Shown here: in pieces, positions 45,083-55,828 of the stretch | Layout: each line of letters opens with the position of its first letter | Position numbering within the stretch: position 1 is the stretch's first letter | From: Schistocerca nitens | Lineage: Eukaryota; Arthropoda; Insecta; Orthoptera; Acrididae | Assembly (NCBI RefSeq): GCF_023898315.1 | Contig: NC_064621.1 | Coordinates: forward strand, 534,213,383 to 534,277,382 | Direction of reading: 5' to 3' | Length of the DNA stretch: 64,000 bases | Made by a program: the position numbers and the translations under genes | The notes under the pieces: model-generated | What the model saw: the letters and a program-made list of their open reading frames with translations, nothing else | Database searches by the model: none | What the model was told of the DNA's origin: nothing

Positions 45083-46020
45083 TATAAAGTTAACTCACTG
45101 ACACTGGCAACTAAGATCCCAGGAACAGAAACAACGTATATCACTGCACGCCGATTCACACCGCTAGACAGGTAACGGGCAATACATTTTGGGTGCCCCT
45201 GTAGGCCGGTGGAAGCGTTCTTCCGGGAAAGGCCGCTTCCCCCACCAAAAGCGCTGCTCACTCTTGAGTTTACAGACAGACTATAGTAGTGGTTACCAGT
45301 GCAGGTAATGGAACTGCAGGACCTCCAAAAAACTCCTATTGCATCCAGATAACCACTAACTCTATAATTACTGTTCTTAGCCGGGCTGTTCCTTGCTCCG
45401 GCAACTATAATGACCTGATACACTTTGCCAAAACCTTTGCACAAATTCTTTATGTCCTCTGTCACCTTGCTAAGGCTAGCACTTGGCTTAACAATACTTG
45501 TGACCTGGTACCATGCCCATAATTTGCCCTATACCATCTGGCCGACATCCTTTCATCACTACTACCTAGAACCAAGACTTTTTATCTTCTTACTCTTTTT
45601 CGGTACTGCCTTACAATAAGTTCGTTTGCTAGAAGTCTGCTGCACCCTGCTGTGACCTACAGCTGCATGAGGCTCTTCCCATCCTACTTCAGGTAACAAG
45701 CCAAATTTATTCGACACTGTACATGAAGTTGAAGAGCTGTTCTCCCTTCGCTCATTGATTGTTTTTTACGCAGTTCCCAAGATCGATTTCCCCATTCAGC
45801 CCGCCGAGTTCAAATTTCCCTTTATCTAATTCAGCCTGAAGGGCACAAATCTTTGCCTCCTGCTCAGCTATTCTCTTATCTTCTTTGCAAAACCTACAAT
45901 TCCATGGAGGAGCGTCGTTGAATTCCCCATTCAGTTCCCCATGACAGTCATCCCAATGAAATTCCAATCCACAGCCCTACGCATAGCATTCCCTCTTTAA
46001 CTATCCAATGGCAACGTGCA

Positions 46021-46443
46021 CATTTGTCACGCACTGTAATACAGACTACGCGCTTAAAAATAAAATTAACTCCCTTAACACACTTAACACTACGCGAATT
46101 TTCGTTACTTATGAGCAGCAAACTATAGGCCTACAGGTTAGCGCTTCAGGTGTATGATATTTATTTATTTGCGCTTACAACAAGAACTTAGCACTCATTC
46201 AACTGCAGTATCCGTTAAATTACCTTAATCACAACAGAATGTAACTTTTTTATATGCAAATTGCACGTAAACAATCGACTAGTGCTAAGGATTCTAAATC
46301 AAATAAATACAGTTTTACGCTACTTTCCGGAAACATAAACTTAATAGTATGTGGACACGCACAAATTAAATTTTTGGAAAGAAGAAACGGAACAATTAAG
46401 CTGGATTCTCTAACTTAGCTGTGCCAAAAAATAACAAGTGTAC
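46021..46443. other. Unassigned AT-rich interval
   Basis: No gene or repeat recognised. It could be the 5' UTR of the CR1-like LINE. Confidence 0.4.
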
Positions 46444-46445
46444 TA

Positions 46446-47867
46446 CACTCCTGGAAATGGAAAAAAGAACACATTGACACCGGTGTGTCAGACCCACCAT
46501 ACTTGCTCCGGACACTGCGAGAGGGCTGTACAAGCAATGATCACACGCACGGCACAGCGGACACACCAGGAACCGCGGTGTTGGCCGTCGAATGGCGCTA
46601 GCTGCGCAGCATTTGTGCACCGCCGCCGTCAGTGTCAGCCAGTTTGCCGTGGCATACGGAGCTCCATCGCAGTCTTTAACACTGGTAGCATGCCGCGACA
46701 GCGTGGACGTGAACCGTATGTGCAGTTGACGGACTTTGAGCGAGGGCGTATAGTGGGCATGCGGGAGGCCGGGTGGACGTACCGCCGGATTGCTCAACAC
46801 GTGGGGCGTGAGGTCTCCACAGTACATCGATGTTGTCGCCAGTGGTCGGCGGAAGGTGCACGTGCCCGTCGACCTGGGACCGGACCGCAGCGACGCACGG
46901 ATGCACGCCAAGACCGTAGGATCCTACGCAGTGCCATAGGGGACCGCACCGCCACTTCCCAGCAAATTAGGGACACTGTTGCTCCTGGGGTATCGGCGAG
47001 GACCATTCGCAACCGTCTCCATGAAGCTGGGCTACGGTCCCGCACACCGTTAGGCCGTCTTCCGCTCACGCCCCAACATCGTGCAGCCCGCCTCCAGTGG
47101 TGTCGCGACAGGCGTGAATGGAGGGACGAATGGAGACGTGTCGTCTTCAGCGATGAGAGTCGCTTCTGCCTTGGTGCCAATGATGGTCGTATGCGTGTTT
47201 GGCGCCGTGCAGGTGAGCGCCACAATCAGGACTGCATACGACCGAGGCACACAGGGCCAACACCCGGCATCATGGTGTGGGGAGCGATCTCCTACACTGG
47301 CCGTACACCACTGGTGATCGTCGAGGGGACACTGAATAGTGCACGGTACATCCAAACCGTCATCGAACCCATCGTTCTACCATTCCTAGACCGGCAAGGG
47401 AACTTGCTGTTCCAACAGGACAATGCACGTCCGCATGTATCCCGTGCCACCCAACGTGCTCTAGAAGGTGTAAGTCAACTACCCTGGCCAGCAAGATCTC
47501 CGGATCTGTCCCCCATTGAGCATGTTTGGGACTGGATGAAGCGTCGTCTCACGCGGTCTGCACGTCCAGCACGAACGCTGGTCCAACTGAGGCGCCAGGT
47601 GGAAATGGCATGGCAAGCCGTTCCACAGGACTACATCCAGCATCCCTACGATCGTCTCCATGGGAGAATAGCAGCCTGCATTGCTGCGAAAGGTGGATAT
47701 ACACTGTACTAGTGCCGACATTGTGCATGCTCTGTTGCCTGTGTCTATGTGCCTGTGGTTCTGTCAGTGTGATCATGTGATGTATCTGACCCCAGGAATG
47801 TGTCAATAAAGTTTCCCCTTCCTGGGACAATGAATTCACGGTGTTCTTATTTCAATTTCCAGGAGTG
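46446..47867 (+). mobile_element. Tc1-B copy 4
   Basis: 1,422 bp, flanked by TA at 46444-46445 and 47868-47869, with the same terminal repeats as copy 2 and an AATAAA after the stop. Nearly identical to copy 2. Confidence 0.94.
46690..47712 (+). CDS. Tc1-B transposase (copy 4)
   Basis: An intact 340-residue transposase starting MPRQRGREPY, with D155, D244 and E277 present. Copy-specific changes are V83I and L319P, the second in the C-terminal helix region. It shares PLGRLPL at 120-126 with copy 3, while copies 1 and 2 share Ala at 120, which suggests two sublineages. Compared with its AT-rich surroundings it is GC-rich. Confidence 0.92.
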   Translation: MPRQRGREPYVQLTDFERGRIVGMREAGWTYRRIAQHVGREVSTVHRCCRQWSAEGARARRPGTGPQRRTDARQDRRILRSAIGDRTATSQQIRDTVAPGVSARTIRNRLHEAGLRSRTPLGRLPLTPQHRAARLQWCRDRREWRDEWRRVVFSDESRFCLGANDGRMRVWRRAGERHNQDCIRPRHTGPTPGIMVWGAISYTGRTPLVIVEGTLNSARYIQTVIEPIVLPFLDRQGNLLFQQDNARPHVSRATQRALEGVSQLPWPARSPDLSPIEHVWDWMKRRLTRSARPARTLVQLRRQVEMAWQAVPQDYIQHPYDRLHGRIAACIAAKGGYTLY

Positions 47868-47869
47868 TA

Positions 47870-48475
47870 TTACAGCCCGACCTTACGATCTTTTCGCGTT
47901 TTCTGCACTAATCCGCAAAGGAAAGTGTTACATTTAATATTAAGCTTAAAAAAACTCACTGAACGCGTATTTAATGAGTAGCTTGTACTAATCTGTTATT
48001 ACAATCGAAATAACTTATGTCTACGTGAGCAAAAACTCGGATGTCTCGCCTGGCCTTAGGGCAGCCAACCAAAAAGGATCGATGCGTCTGTTAAAGGAAA
48101 CCGAAAGCAAGACGTTAGTGTGACTATATCGGAGTTATTCGAACAGCGTTTGGAATCCGTACCAAACAGGGATGAGAGCAGGCGCAGAGCGAACTCACCA
48201 ACGCTCTGACAAGGTCTTAACACGTCGGAGTGGACTATACGACTGTGTAACAGAGGTACTCGTGGAACTTATATGGGTACCTTTGGAAGAAAGGCGACAG
48301 TGTTGACGTACAACCCTGTTGAGTTAATTTAGAGAACCGATATACAACCATTCATCTTAATTAACAACTTCATTATCTTCCACTCTACACTTTTGGTTTT
48401 GAACAGGAGGTCAATCTCCTATGCTCTGTAGTTGGTCACGGAACTTGCGTTCGGGAAAAAAGGCTTTAGATCCCC
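47870..48475. other. Unassigned interval
   Basis: No coding or repeat signal recognised. Confidence 0.4.
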
Positions 48476-48479
48476 CTGA

Positions 48480-48600
48480 GGAAACCCAGATAAGGGTCTT
48501 CTGTGGTTTCCTAAAATTGCTTCAGGTGAATTCCGAGATAGCTCTTTCGAAGAGGACATGGCGGGTTTTCTCTTGTCTCCTTGCCTTATCGAAAACTGCT
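48480..48600 (+). mobile_element. Diverged SINE type B fragment
   Basis: The order GTGGTTTCCTAAAATTGCTT, CAGGTGAATTCCGAGATAGC and GAGGACATGGCGGGTTTTC follows the mid part of the copy at 52,058 (GTGATTTCCCTAAATCGCTT and on), with many differences. Confidence 0.65.
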
Positions 48601-48694
48601 GAATGTCCGTAATCACAGCGTTGTCAAGGCGACAAACTCGAATCCAGTTACCTTTCCCTCTGTGGTATGTCCCGATTGTATCCTCAAAATCCAT

Positions 48695-49070
48695 TCATCA
48701 AAGGTGCTGGAGCAAGGAAGAGGTTTTCGAGGTATGAAACTTCTTATCTACTCCAACTCTTGAGCAGCACATCAAACAAAACAGTGCATGTAATCTCACA
48801 TTTGTTTACATTAAATTTCACCCCGGACTGTCACAGTTTCTTCCCAAGCATCCAGCTGTTCCTGAATCTCCTCCTTCCTGTTTCCCCAGGTCGTCAAATA
48901 GTCCACGAATACCATTGTTTTCACCTAATCTTCTCCAGTTTCTTTTGGCACTTCTGACATTATCTCATCCAAGACCGCAATGAAGGGGAGAAATGATAAT
49001 GCACAGCCCTGTTTCGCACCATTTCCATCCTTTCATTTCCCACTTTCACACAGCTCAGACTCCTACAGTA
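48695..49070 (-). pseudogene. LINE reverse transcriptase fragment
   Basis: On the minus strand a decayed 'GxxQGCALS' region is followed by VKTMVFVDYLTTWGN and KEEIQEQLDAWEE. This is the region of the FADDLAIWG box and following helix in RTE-like LINE reverse transcriptases; the catalytic box is mutated. Stops are present. Confidence 0.6.
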
Positions 49071-49139
49071 CGTCTCCTCCATCGAGCTTGTTGTCTTGTA
49101 GAGCAGGATAGAAACACCAAGGCTGAGATGGTAAGGGCA

Positions 49140-49372
49140 CTGAAAGAGAATGAAAAACAATAGGATATCCAAGAAGATAGACGAAATGGAGATTCGAAGC
49201 AAACGACCAAGAGGAAGACCAAGGGATAGATAGCTGAAAAGTATGGAAGAGTGTGTTGGAAAGAGAGGCGAGGACTGGACCAGAGTGAACACGTAAAATG
49301 GTGGGAAAACATGACTAGATGGCGAGGCGTATGTCCCAAACAGATCCAGCCTGGGCCTGTAAACTGTTCATG
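49140..49372 (+). pseudogene. LINE 3' end fragment, opposite orientation
   Basis: The plus strand reads a C-terminal LINE motif (KRPRGRPRDR) and EDWTRVNT, a stop-containing end, and a (GAT)n tail at 49,373-49,401. It is back to back with the minus-strand RT fragment just upstream. Confidence 0.6.
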
Positions 49373-49401
49373 TTGATGATGATGATGATGGTGATGATGA
49401 T
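49373..49401 (+). repeat. (GAT)n tail
   Basis: Short run of GAT/GGT trinucleotides directly after the LINE 3' fragment; probably its microsatellite tail. Confidence 0.8.
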
Positions 49402-52044
49402 AATTATGGTAAGTAAGCGCTTATATTCTAAGACCATTTTTTTGGTTTCCCTGAAGACGAAAACTGAAACCAGGTTCCTGATAAAACAAACCTGAGAACA
49501 ATTTGCTGTTAATATTGATGGCGTGAATCATTATTATAATAAAAAGCCTAAAGAATACATATTCGATTCACCATAATTTGCAAGCATGAATGTAGATTTT
49601 AGTCTTCAGCAGCAACGACAGAAAATGAGAAGAACGGAATAAACTTGTGGCCTGACTTAAGTTTATTTACTGATATTGCGAGGTACCGGGGCTAGCAGTG
49701 TATTTAACACTAAATTCTTCTAGAATCTACATATGTAAATGATGCTCTAAGCCCCCCTATTCTAACTCCGACTTTTGCTGTTGCACATGGATTAAAAAGA
49801 ACTGTAATCGACCCTGCAAGTGGAGTAGAAAAGAGTTTCGCAACTGCAATAATTTAATTTGATAAAGAAGTTAAATAAAGGAAAGTTTCAGTAACGTAGT
49901 GAGAAATGAAAGGGTTGCTCTACCGATTAACAGAATGAAAGTTCTGTCCAAAATAACAATATGATTTATTATGACTAAACTCAAAATAATAAACAAAACA
50001 CATGAAACATTTACAATACATCAAATTGGCTAAAATTGGATACTCAAATAAATGCTGTGAAGGTGAAGTTGTCCATAAACTAGATTGTGACATTTATGAC
50101 GAAGTGGTATGTGGAGCCAATTCCTTACAACTCAAATCTTAAGAGAAACACACAGCCAACCCAACATTAATTGCTGCGACAGTAGTGAGAACTCAGACAA
50201 TGAACACCCAAGACAGAACAAAGTTAGTAAAGACGAACAGGTGCGCTCTGCTGAGCTCTGATTATCACCTAGCAAAATTGCCTGCTTTGCCGGTGCTGCG
50301 GATGTATGTTACCAAGCTGTCTTCTTAACTGCAAGGACACGATCTGGTGTACCAGAGGCGATGGCTGGTTGCTTCGACGTCCCGTCGTGGTGATGATAAT
50401 GTCGCGAGTATAGCCCGAAACAAATTATTCTGGTCTGGTTGTTCCAGACTAAAGACTTCCTAGCAATACAAATGCCCCTCTGAGGGAGACGAAGAAGGCT
50501 CGCCACACAATCACTGATGGTACAGTGATTGATTTTAACAAGCGAAGTCACACAGTAACTCCGATACAGGCAACTTTAGCCAAAACTGCTCAAGACAGAC
50601 AACATAGGCCGCTTGTACGCAGAACGCTCAATTGCCAACTGCACTCGGAAAGTTACGTGGAAGTCGAAACTTCAGCAACTTCGTCAAACAGTTACAATTA
50701 AATAAAAGTATATTAGACAGCCAACGGAAGGCAGGCTGTCCAGAGCAGCGAGAGCTCAGTCTTGTAACCTACTCCGACCGAAAGGCGAGAGCCGATCCCC
50801 ACAAGAGCACCCGTACAAGCCGAACACAGAACATTCCCGCCCCCACGACAGTGGCCGTGGTTAAATGTTCCAATCAGCAACTCGAAAACCGGCGGAAAAT
50901 TCCACTCTATTGCCGAAGCACTACCATTCCACCAATGGAGATTCTTGGCGCCAAATTCTGCGCCGATTTTGCTATGTCACGGAGCTATGCCCTGAGCAAG
51001 CCAATGACTGTTACGATTTTGCAGAAAACGCGGGAATTTGCCCGCCAAGACTGCCTGGGAAAACAAGTCATTCTCACGCCTCGCTGGTAGCCCGCCAGAA
51101 ACGGTTTTCACTACGTTTCTGCGAAGTAACGGTATCTCTAGCCCAGCCGCCCCTTCCGGGGCATCTGGGCGTGTCGCTCCCACTCTTATGACAATGTCGG
51201 CTTCTGGAAAGCATCCACTCGACTCCCTCACACCCGTCGGCTTAACCCTTTCAAGATCAGCGGAACTCGCCTGTCACCGGACCACCCGGGTGACGAGAGA
51301 CACTGCGTGGAAAGTCCGCATGTGAAGGAATAGCAACTTTTCACCACATGCAATTAGAGAGGAAAATCGAATTACATAGAGTAAGATAGAAATATGAGAG
51401 AGGGCTCATGCCACCTCTCAATATTTAATCGAGCCTTCATTAGCAGAGACCCAGTCCAAAACTCCCGTATATATACTTACCTTTGTATATGGGCCGAAAT
51501 ACATTTACGCTGTCCAGACCGACGAATCGTGAGTCGGTGGCCGATTGGCTACCAGAATGGTCATTCGTAATTCCCTACGGTTTGTAAAGAAAATTAAGTG
51601 GTATTCTGTTCGGTTATAATGTAAACACATCGTAGAAATTCTCTACAAAATCTGAAATAAGATGTACTAGTAGGTCACTGCAATGACGAATCTCGCGCTA
51701 CTCTGCCCATCAGTCTATTACGTAATCGTATTTTTGTGTTGAGAAGCGTTTGCTTCGCTACCTCTACAGCAAACTATCACATTCCCACCTAAACCAGGCC
51801 ATGGGATTCGCTACAGGTTAGTCTGTCAGCAGATTTTGTTTATCTATTCATGTTCGTTGACTTCGTCAACTTAGCATCAAACTGTCACATTCGAACCTAA
51901 CCCAGGCTTCGGGCTACGCTGCAGGTCAGCACATCTAGCTTTCTTTCCGCTCTCTTTGTCGAAAACAAGTGTAATCGATTTGTATATTCCATCGAAAGAA
52001 ATCATTAGATATAGCAATTCTCACTGGCTACCGTATACTATTAC
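49402..52044. other. Long unassigned interval
   Basis: 49.4-50.3 kb is AT-rich. 50.6-51.35 kb is GC-richer with overlapping ORFs on both strands and no motif; by composition and boundaries it could be LTR-like sequence, which I cannot confirm. 51.36-52.04 kb contains a diverged direct repeat (next entry). Confidence 0.4.
51768..51938 (+). repeat. Diverged direct repeat, ~113-bp period
   Basis: CAAACTATCACATTCCCACC ... GGATTCGCTACAGGTTAG at 51,771-51,823 recurs as CAAACTGTCACATTCGAACC ... GGGCTACGCTGCAGGTCAG at 51,886-51,938. Confidence 0.75.
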
Positions 52045-52057
52045 CCCATTGGCTACG

Positions 52058-52270
52058 CATTCGGGAGGACGACGGTTCAATCCCGTCTCCGGCCATCCTG
52101 ATTTAGGTTTTCCGTGATTTCCCTAAATCGCTTCAGGCAAATGCCGGGATGGTTCCTTTGAAAGGGCACGGCCGATTTCCTTCCCCATCCTTCCCTCACC
52201 CGAGCTTGCGCTCCGTCTCTAATGACCTCGTTGTCGACGGGACGTTAAACACTAATATCCTCCTCCTCCT
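52058..52270 (+). mobile_element. tRNA-derived SINE, type B
   Basis: It is flanked by a 13-bp target duplication, CCCATTGGCTACG, at 52,045-52,057 and 52,271-52,283. The body begins inside the tRNA-like head (GGAGGACGACGGTTCAATCC, with B box), so it is 5' truncated. It continues through GTGATTTCCCTAAATCGCTT and CTCTAATGACCTCGTTGTCG and ends in a (TCC)n tail. Confidence 0.92.
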
Positions 52271-52283
52271 CCCATTGGCTACG

Positions 52284-52729
52284 AACAACGTCAACAAATT
52301 GCCATCAGCACGCAACACAAGTGCCACGGACACCATAGATGCTCTTTAACAACATGCCTTTTAACTAAAGTTATATTTTATGTAATTTAAATTTACGCCG
52401 AAGACCAATGTTATTTAAGATTTAGAGCCTCGCAATAAAAATCAGAACCATTAACAGACCGCCAGCTCTGTTCACATGAAAATCATGTTGCAGTATACGC
52501 AAGCCGTGCTAAGGATAAAAATGCTAAAAACATTGAGACAGAAGCAGCCTTGGAGTATTTGTTTAAGGCGGTTAGGGGCCATGAGTACACCACTGGTGTT
52601 TTGGAAGGTACTCCACCGAGTGACAGTCAATTGGTCAGGGTGCGAGCATAGCTAATGCGTTAGTTCCAGTAGCTCCTTTCGTTCTCAGCTGCGAGTAGTT
52701 CTTGAAGTTCTTCATCTTATGAAACTTAG
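52284..52729. other. Unassigned interval
   Basis: No gene or repeat recognised. Confidence 0.4.
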
Positions 52730-52950
52730 CTCGGTACCTTCTTCAGTGCAGGGATGTCGGGTTGCCTATCGGCATGGTTTCCTCTGCCTGGTTGGTTTCG
52801 TGCGGGTGTCTCGCTTCTTTTCGCTATTGAGCTAGCAATGGTATTTGAATTGGTCATCTTGCGGGACTTGGGTCGGTCCTTTCCTGGTGCAGGGATGTCG
52901 GTTAGTGAGTGGGCGTGTTCTCTCTGCATGGATGGGTCTGAGCGAGTGTC
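52730..52950 (+). repeat. Diverged repeat module shared with 54.78-54.89 kb
   Basis: TTGGTCATCTTGCGGGACTT and the next ~80 bp resemble 54,780-54,890 in the same orientation. GTGCAGGGATGTCGG also occurs twice within this module (52,746 and 52,889). The class is unknown; it belongs with the composite repeat up to 56.0 kb. Confidence 0.6.
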
Positions 52951-53101
52951 GTGCTTGCGGCTTTCTCATGGCCATTGTCTTTTGGTTTCGTTAAGGAGCT
53001 GCCGGTCAATTTCATTTTGGTATGCGACCCCCGGGTTGGTGTTGGAGGGGGGGGGGGGAGGTTGAGCCGTGCGCGGCTCGTGTTCATTCCGTTTATTGTT
53101 T

Positions 53102-53247
53102 GTCATCTTCTCTTACCGTACTGCTGCCTCGTTTTCTTATTTCATTTACTGGCGTCACTAACTTCCTGCCTTACGTGCCCGTGAGTGGCAGTAGCAGCGC
53201 TTATCGATAAGTGCTCTGTCGTACTATCACTGGAGCGACCGATAGTA
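53102..53247 (+). repeat. Left inverted arm (part 1) of composite repeat
   Basis: This segment, including AGCAGCGCTTATCGATAAGT and TGGAGCGACCGATAG, is the reverse complement of 55,866-56,002, with small indels. The arm continues at 54,570-54,617 after the inserted mariner-like element. Confidence 0.85.
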
Positions 53248-54567
53248 CAGGGTGATTCAAAAAGAATACCACAACTTTAAAAATGTGTATTTAATGAAAG
53301 AAACATAATATAACCTTCTGTTGTACATCATTACAAAGAGTATTTAAAAAGGTTTTCTTTCACTCAAAAACAAGTTCAGAGATGTTCAATATGGCCCCCT
53401 CCAGACACTCGAGCAATATCAACCCGATACTCCAACTCGTTCCACACTCTCTGTAGCATATCAGGCGTAACAGTTTGGATAGCTGCTGTTATTTCTCGTT
53501 TCAAATCATCAATGGTGGCTGGGAGAGGTGGCCGAAACACCATATCCTTAACATACCCCCATAAGAAAAAATCGCAGGGGGTAAGATCAGGGCTTCTTGG
53601 AGGCCAGTGATGAAGTGCTCTGTCACGGGCTGCCTGGCGGCCGATCCATCGCCTCGGGTAGTTGTTCAGGTGGTTACGGACAGATAAGTGCCAACGTGGT
53701 GGCGCTCCATCCTGCTGAAATATGAATTGTTGTGCTTCTTGTTCGAGCTGGGGGAACAGCCAATTCTCTGTCTCCAGATACTGTAGTCCAGTTACAGTAG
53801 CACCTTCGAAGAAAAAGGGACCAAAAACTTTATTGGCTGAAATGGCACAGAAAACGTTCACCTTAGGCGAGTCACTTTCATACTGAGTTGTTTCCCGCGG
53901 ATTCTCAGTGCCCCATACTGTATAGAGACATTGTGACGGTTGACTTTCCCGTTAGTGTGGAAAGTTGCTTCATCACTAAACACAATCTTTGAAACGAAAG
54001 ATTCATCTGTTTCCATTTGAGCAAGGATAAAATCACAGAAATCGATTCTTTTAATCTTATCAGCTGCAGACAGTGCTTGAACCAATTTCAGACGATAAGG
54101 TTTCATAACTAACCTTTTTCGTAGGACTCTCCATACAGTTAATTGTGGAATTTCCTGCGAACAAATGCTTCCTGGATACGTGCTACATTTTCATCACTCG
54201 TTCTCGGCCGTCCAGAACTTTTCCCTTTGCACAAACGCCCATCCTCTGTAAACTGTTTATACCAACGTTTAATACACCACCTATCAGGAGGTTTAACACC
54301 ATACTTCGTTCGAAATGCACGCTGAACAACTGTCGTCGATTCACTTCTGCCGTACTCAATAACACAAAAAGCTTTCTGTTGAGCGGTCGCCATCTTAGCA
54401 TCAACTGACGCTGACGCCTAGTCAACAGCGCCTCAAGCGAACAAATGTACAACTAAATGAAACTTTATAGCTCCCTTAATTCGCCAACAGATAGTGCTTA
54501 GCTCTGCCTTTTGTCGTTGCAGAGTTTTAAATTCCTAAAGTTGTGGTATTCTTTTTGAATCACCCTG
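53248..54567 (-). mobile_element. Mariner-like element (DUF4817 type) in the left arm
   Basis: 1,320 bp flanked by TA at 53246-53247 and 54568-54569. The inverted ends read CAGGGTGATTCAAAAAGAAT inward from both sides. It is related in type to the element at 43,509 but is a different family. Confidence 0.93.
53376..54393 (-). pseudogene. DUF4817-type transposase, two lesions
   Basis: It starts MATAQQKAFCVIEYGRSEST at 54,393. The HTH region has GRPRTSDENVARIQEAF. The frame then breaks near 54.14 kb, apparently by a deletion before IPQLTVWRVLRKR. It continues with FSDEATFH, breaks again near 53.87 kb by a single-base change in length, and resumes with VNVFCAISANKVFGPFFF, QQDGAPP and WPPRSPDLTPCDFFLWG. 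It ends GGHIEHL at 53,376. All catalytic motifs are readable but not in one frame. Confidence 0.87.
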
Positions 54568-54569
54568 TA

Positions 54570-54617
54570 TTTTAGGGTCGTCGTGGGTCTGGAAGTCAGT
54601 CGGGACGCAGCGCCAGT
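54570..54617 (+). repeat. Left inverted arm (part 2)
   Basis: GGTCTGGAAGTCAGTCGGGA and GCGCCAGT match the reverse complement of 55,821-55,860. Similarity to the right arm stops after GCGCCAGT. Confidence 0.8.
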
Positions 54618-55774
54618 CAGGTCCGGACAGCCAGTAGGCCTACTCATCGATCGCTGGCGACACACATGTACTGTCCGACGGAAGGAGACTGGAGCGGGAA
54701 CGACCGGTGGTTGGGCGTTCGGTCGGTCGTCTCATCCGCCGACGTGTATTTGGTCTTTTGACCGTTTCTTGGCCTCGTCAGTTGGTCATCTTGCCGGACG
54801 TGGGTCGGTTCCTTCATTGTGCAGATATGTTGGGTGGCCAATGGGCAAGTGTTAGCTCTGCATGGTTGGATCCGAGTAAGTGTGCCCGGGTCGCCGTGTC
54901 TCCGAGTTCCGAGCCGACATCAAGGAAGTCGGGATGGAGATGCAGTGAGCTCCGGACAGCCATAACTGTCCCGACCGTTGCCGACACACACAACTTGAGT
55001 GGGGACAACCTTGGTTGGTCGTTCGGTCGGTCGTCTCATGGGACATGTGTTTGGTCGCCGACCGCTTATGGAAACTCGTGTGTGTGTCGACTTGTGATTT
55101 CTCCTTGTTGTTCCACAGTGATTGGTTTTAGGATTGTCGGAGTTCTTGGTGAAAGTGGTTACGTGGAACTGTGTGTAGCTTGTGTTATGTCCACTGAGCA
55201 GTTTTCAATGCTGTCTGCGTACTGGAGTAGGCAGTCGGTCGGTTGGGACGGAGCAGGGAGCGTGTGTTTCCTCGCCGTGTTGATGCTGTCCGGTGTGTGG
55301 TTATTGTACCTTGGCTGTATTTAGGCGCCAATTTTGAAGACGTAGTGCTTCTGGTATCTCCGTCCTCGGCTGAAAAAAAAAATAGAAATTTTTTTCAATT
55401 GAGCTTTCAGCCGAAGAATTAACGTGAATTTTCCTTAATATGGCCCTTAGACGGAATTTATAAATGCTTGGCTTTTAAAGAATTTCCTTAGCTGATCTGA
55501 AATATTATTTCGGTCTTTAGCCGAGAAGATATTGTAACTTTACTTAAGTAAGGCCTTCAGCCGTTACTCTAAATCCTGGGGTTTTAAAAGCAATCATTTA
55601 AACTTATTCTGGAGAAGCTACTTGGGCCTCCAGCCGTGAATTGATCTTTGTTGTTTTAAAGAGAAAACTGTGTATCGGTTTGAGGAATAAAGTTGTGTGT
55701 GTTCTTGTATAACTAACAGTAATTGACCTTGGCCCCCTTTCCACAACCTGTCCTGCGAAACCGGATTTCAACTA
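54618..55774. other. Interior of composite repeat, unassigned
   Basis: GTTCGGTCGGTCGTCTCAT occurs at 54,717 and 55,020, about 303 bp apart, within similar contexts. A 205-codon ORF (54,707-55,324) has no recognisable domain and lies over these repeats. 55.36-55.66 kb has recurrent 'CAGCCG' motifs in AT-rich DNA. I see no transposase, RT or integrase. Confidence 0.45.
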
Positions 55775-55828
55775 GTTCCGATCCACGGACCTCTGGGTTA
55801 TGGGCCCAGCAGACTTCCACACTGGCGC
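55775..55828 (-). other. Initiator-tRNA(Met)-like segment
   Basis: On the minus strand, GTGGAAGTCTGCTGGGCCCA followed by TAACCCAGAGGTCCGTGGAT closely resembles the D-stem to T-loop part of metazoan initiator tRNA-Met, with the CAT anticodon in a GGGCCCATAACCC stem-loop. The acceptor arms are not preserved, so it is not a functional tRNA gene. It could be tRNA-derived, or on the plus strand part of a copia-like primer binding site (which pairs with the same tRNA), although the match is longer than such a site needs. Confidence 0.65.

Larger units (their letters stand above)
42714..45967 (-). pseudogene. CR1-like ORF1 remnant: PHD-like finger and SGNH-hydrolase-like region
   Basis: The upstream piece (45,752-45,967) has WDDC...GEF...APPWNCRFC, the end of a Cys-rich PHD-like finger, followed by a Glu/Lys-rich coiled coil. 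The next piece (about 45.1-45.47 kb) reads VTEDIKNLCKGFGKVYQVII and GARNSPAKNSNYRV, like the SGNH/esterase region of CR1-type ORF1 proteins. After the insertion at 43,509-45,082 and an unassigned stretch, the C-terminal piece (42,714-43,046) has YTRHGLHLNRRARDRLAELL, the His-containing end of such esterase domains. Stops and frameshifts are frequent. Assignment rests on order and motif memory. Confidence 0.55.
38430..46020 (-). mobile_element. Long decayed CR1-like LINE with two DNA-transposon insertions
   Basis: Minus-strand remnants follow the order ORF1 (PHD-like finger, SGNH-hydrolase-like region), endonuclease, reverse transcriptase, then a 3' UTR near 38.43 kb (CTATCGTGCAAAATGATCCA on the minus strand). 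The ORF1 part is split by the element at 43,509-45,082 and the endonuclease by the mariner at 41,228-42,520. The segment at 43.08-43.50 kb does not fit either ORF. The 5' end is approximate. Confidence 0.65.

Noticed and set aside
54707-55324. 205-codon ORF in the composite repeat
   Set aside because: It lies over direct repeats, is Ser/Val/Arg/Cys-biased and shows no domain; not supported as a gene.
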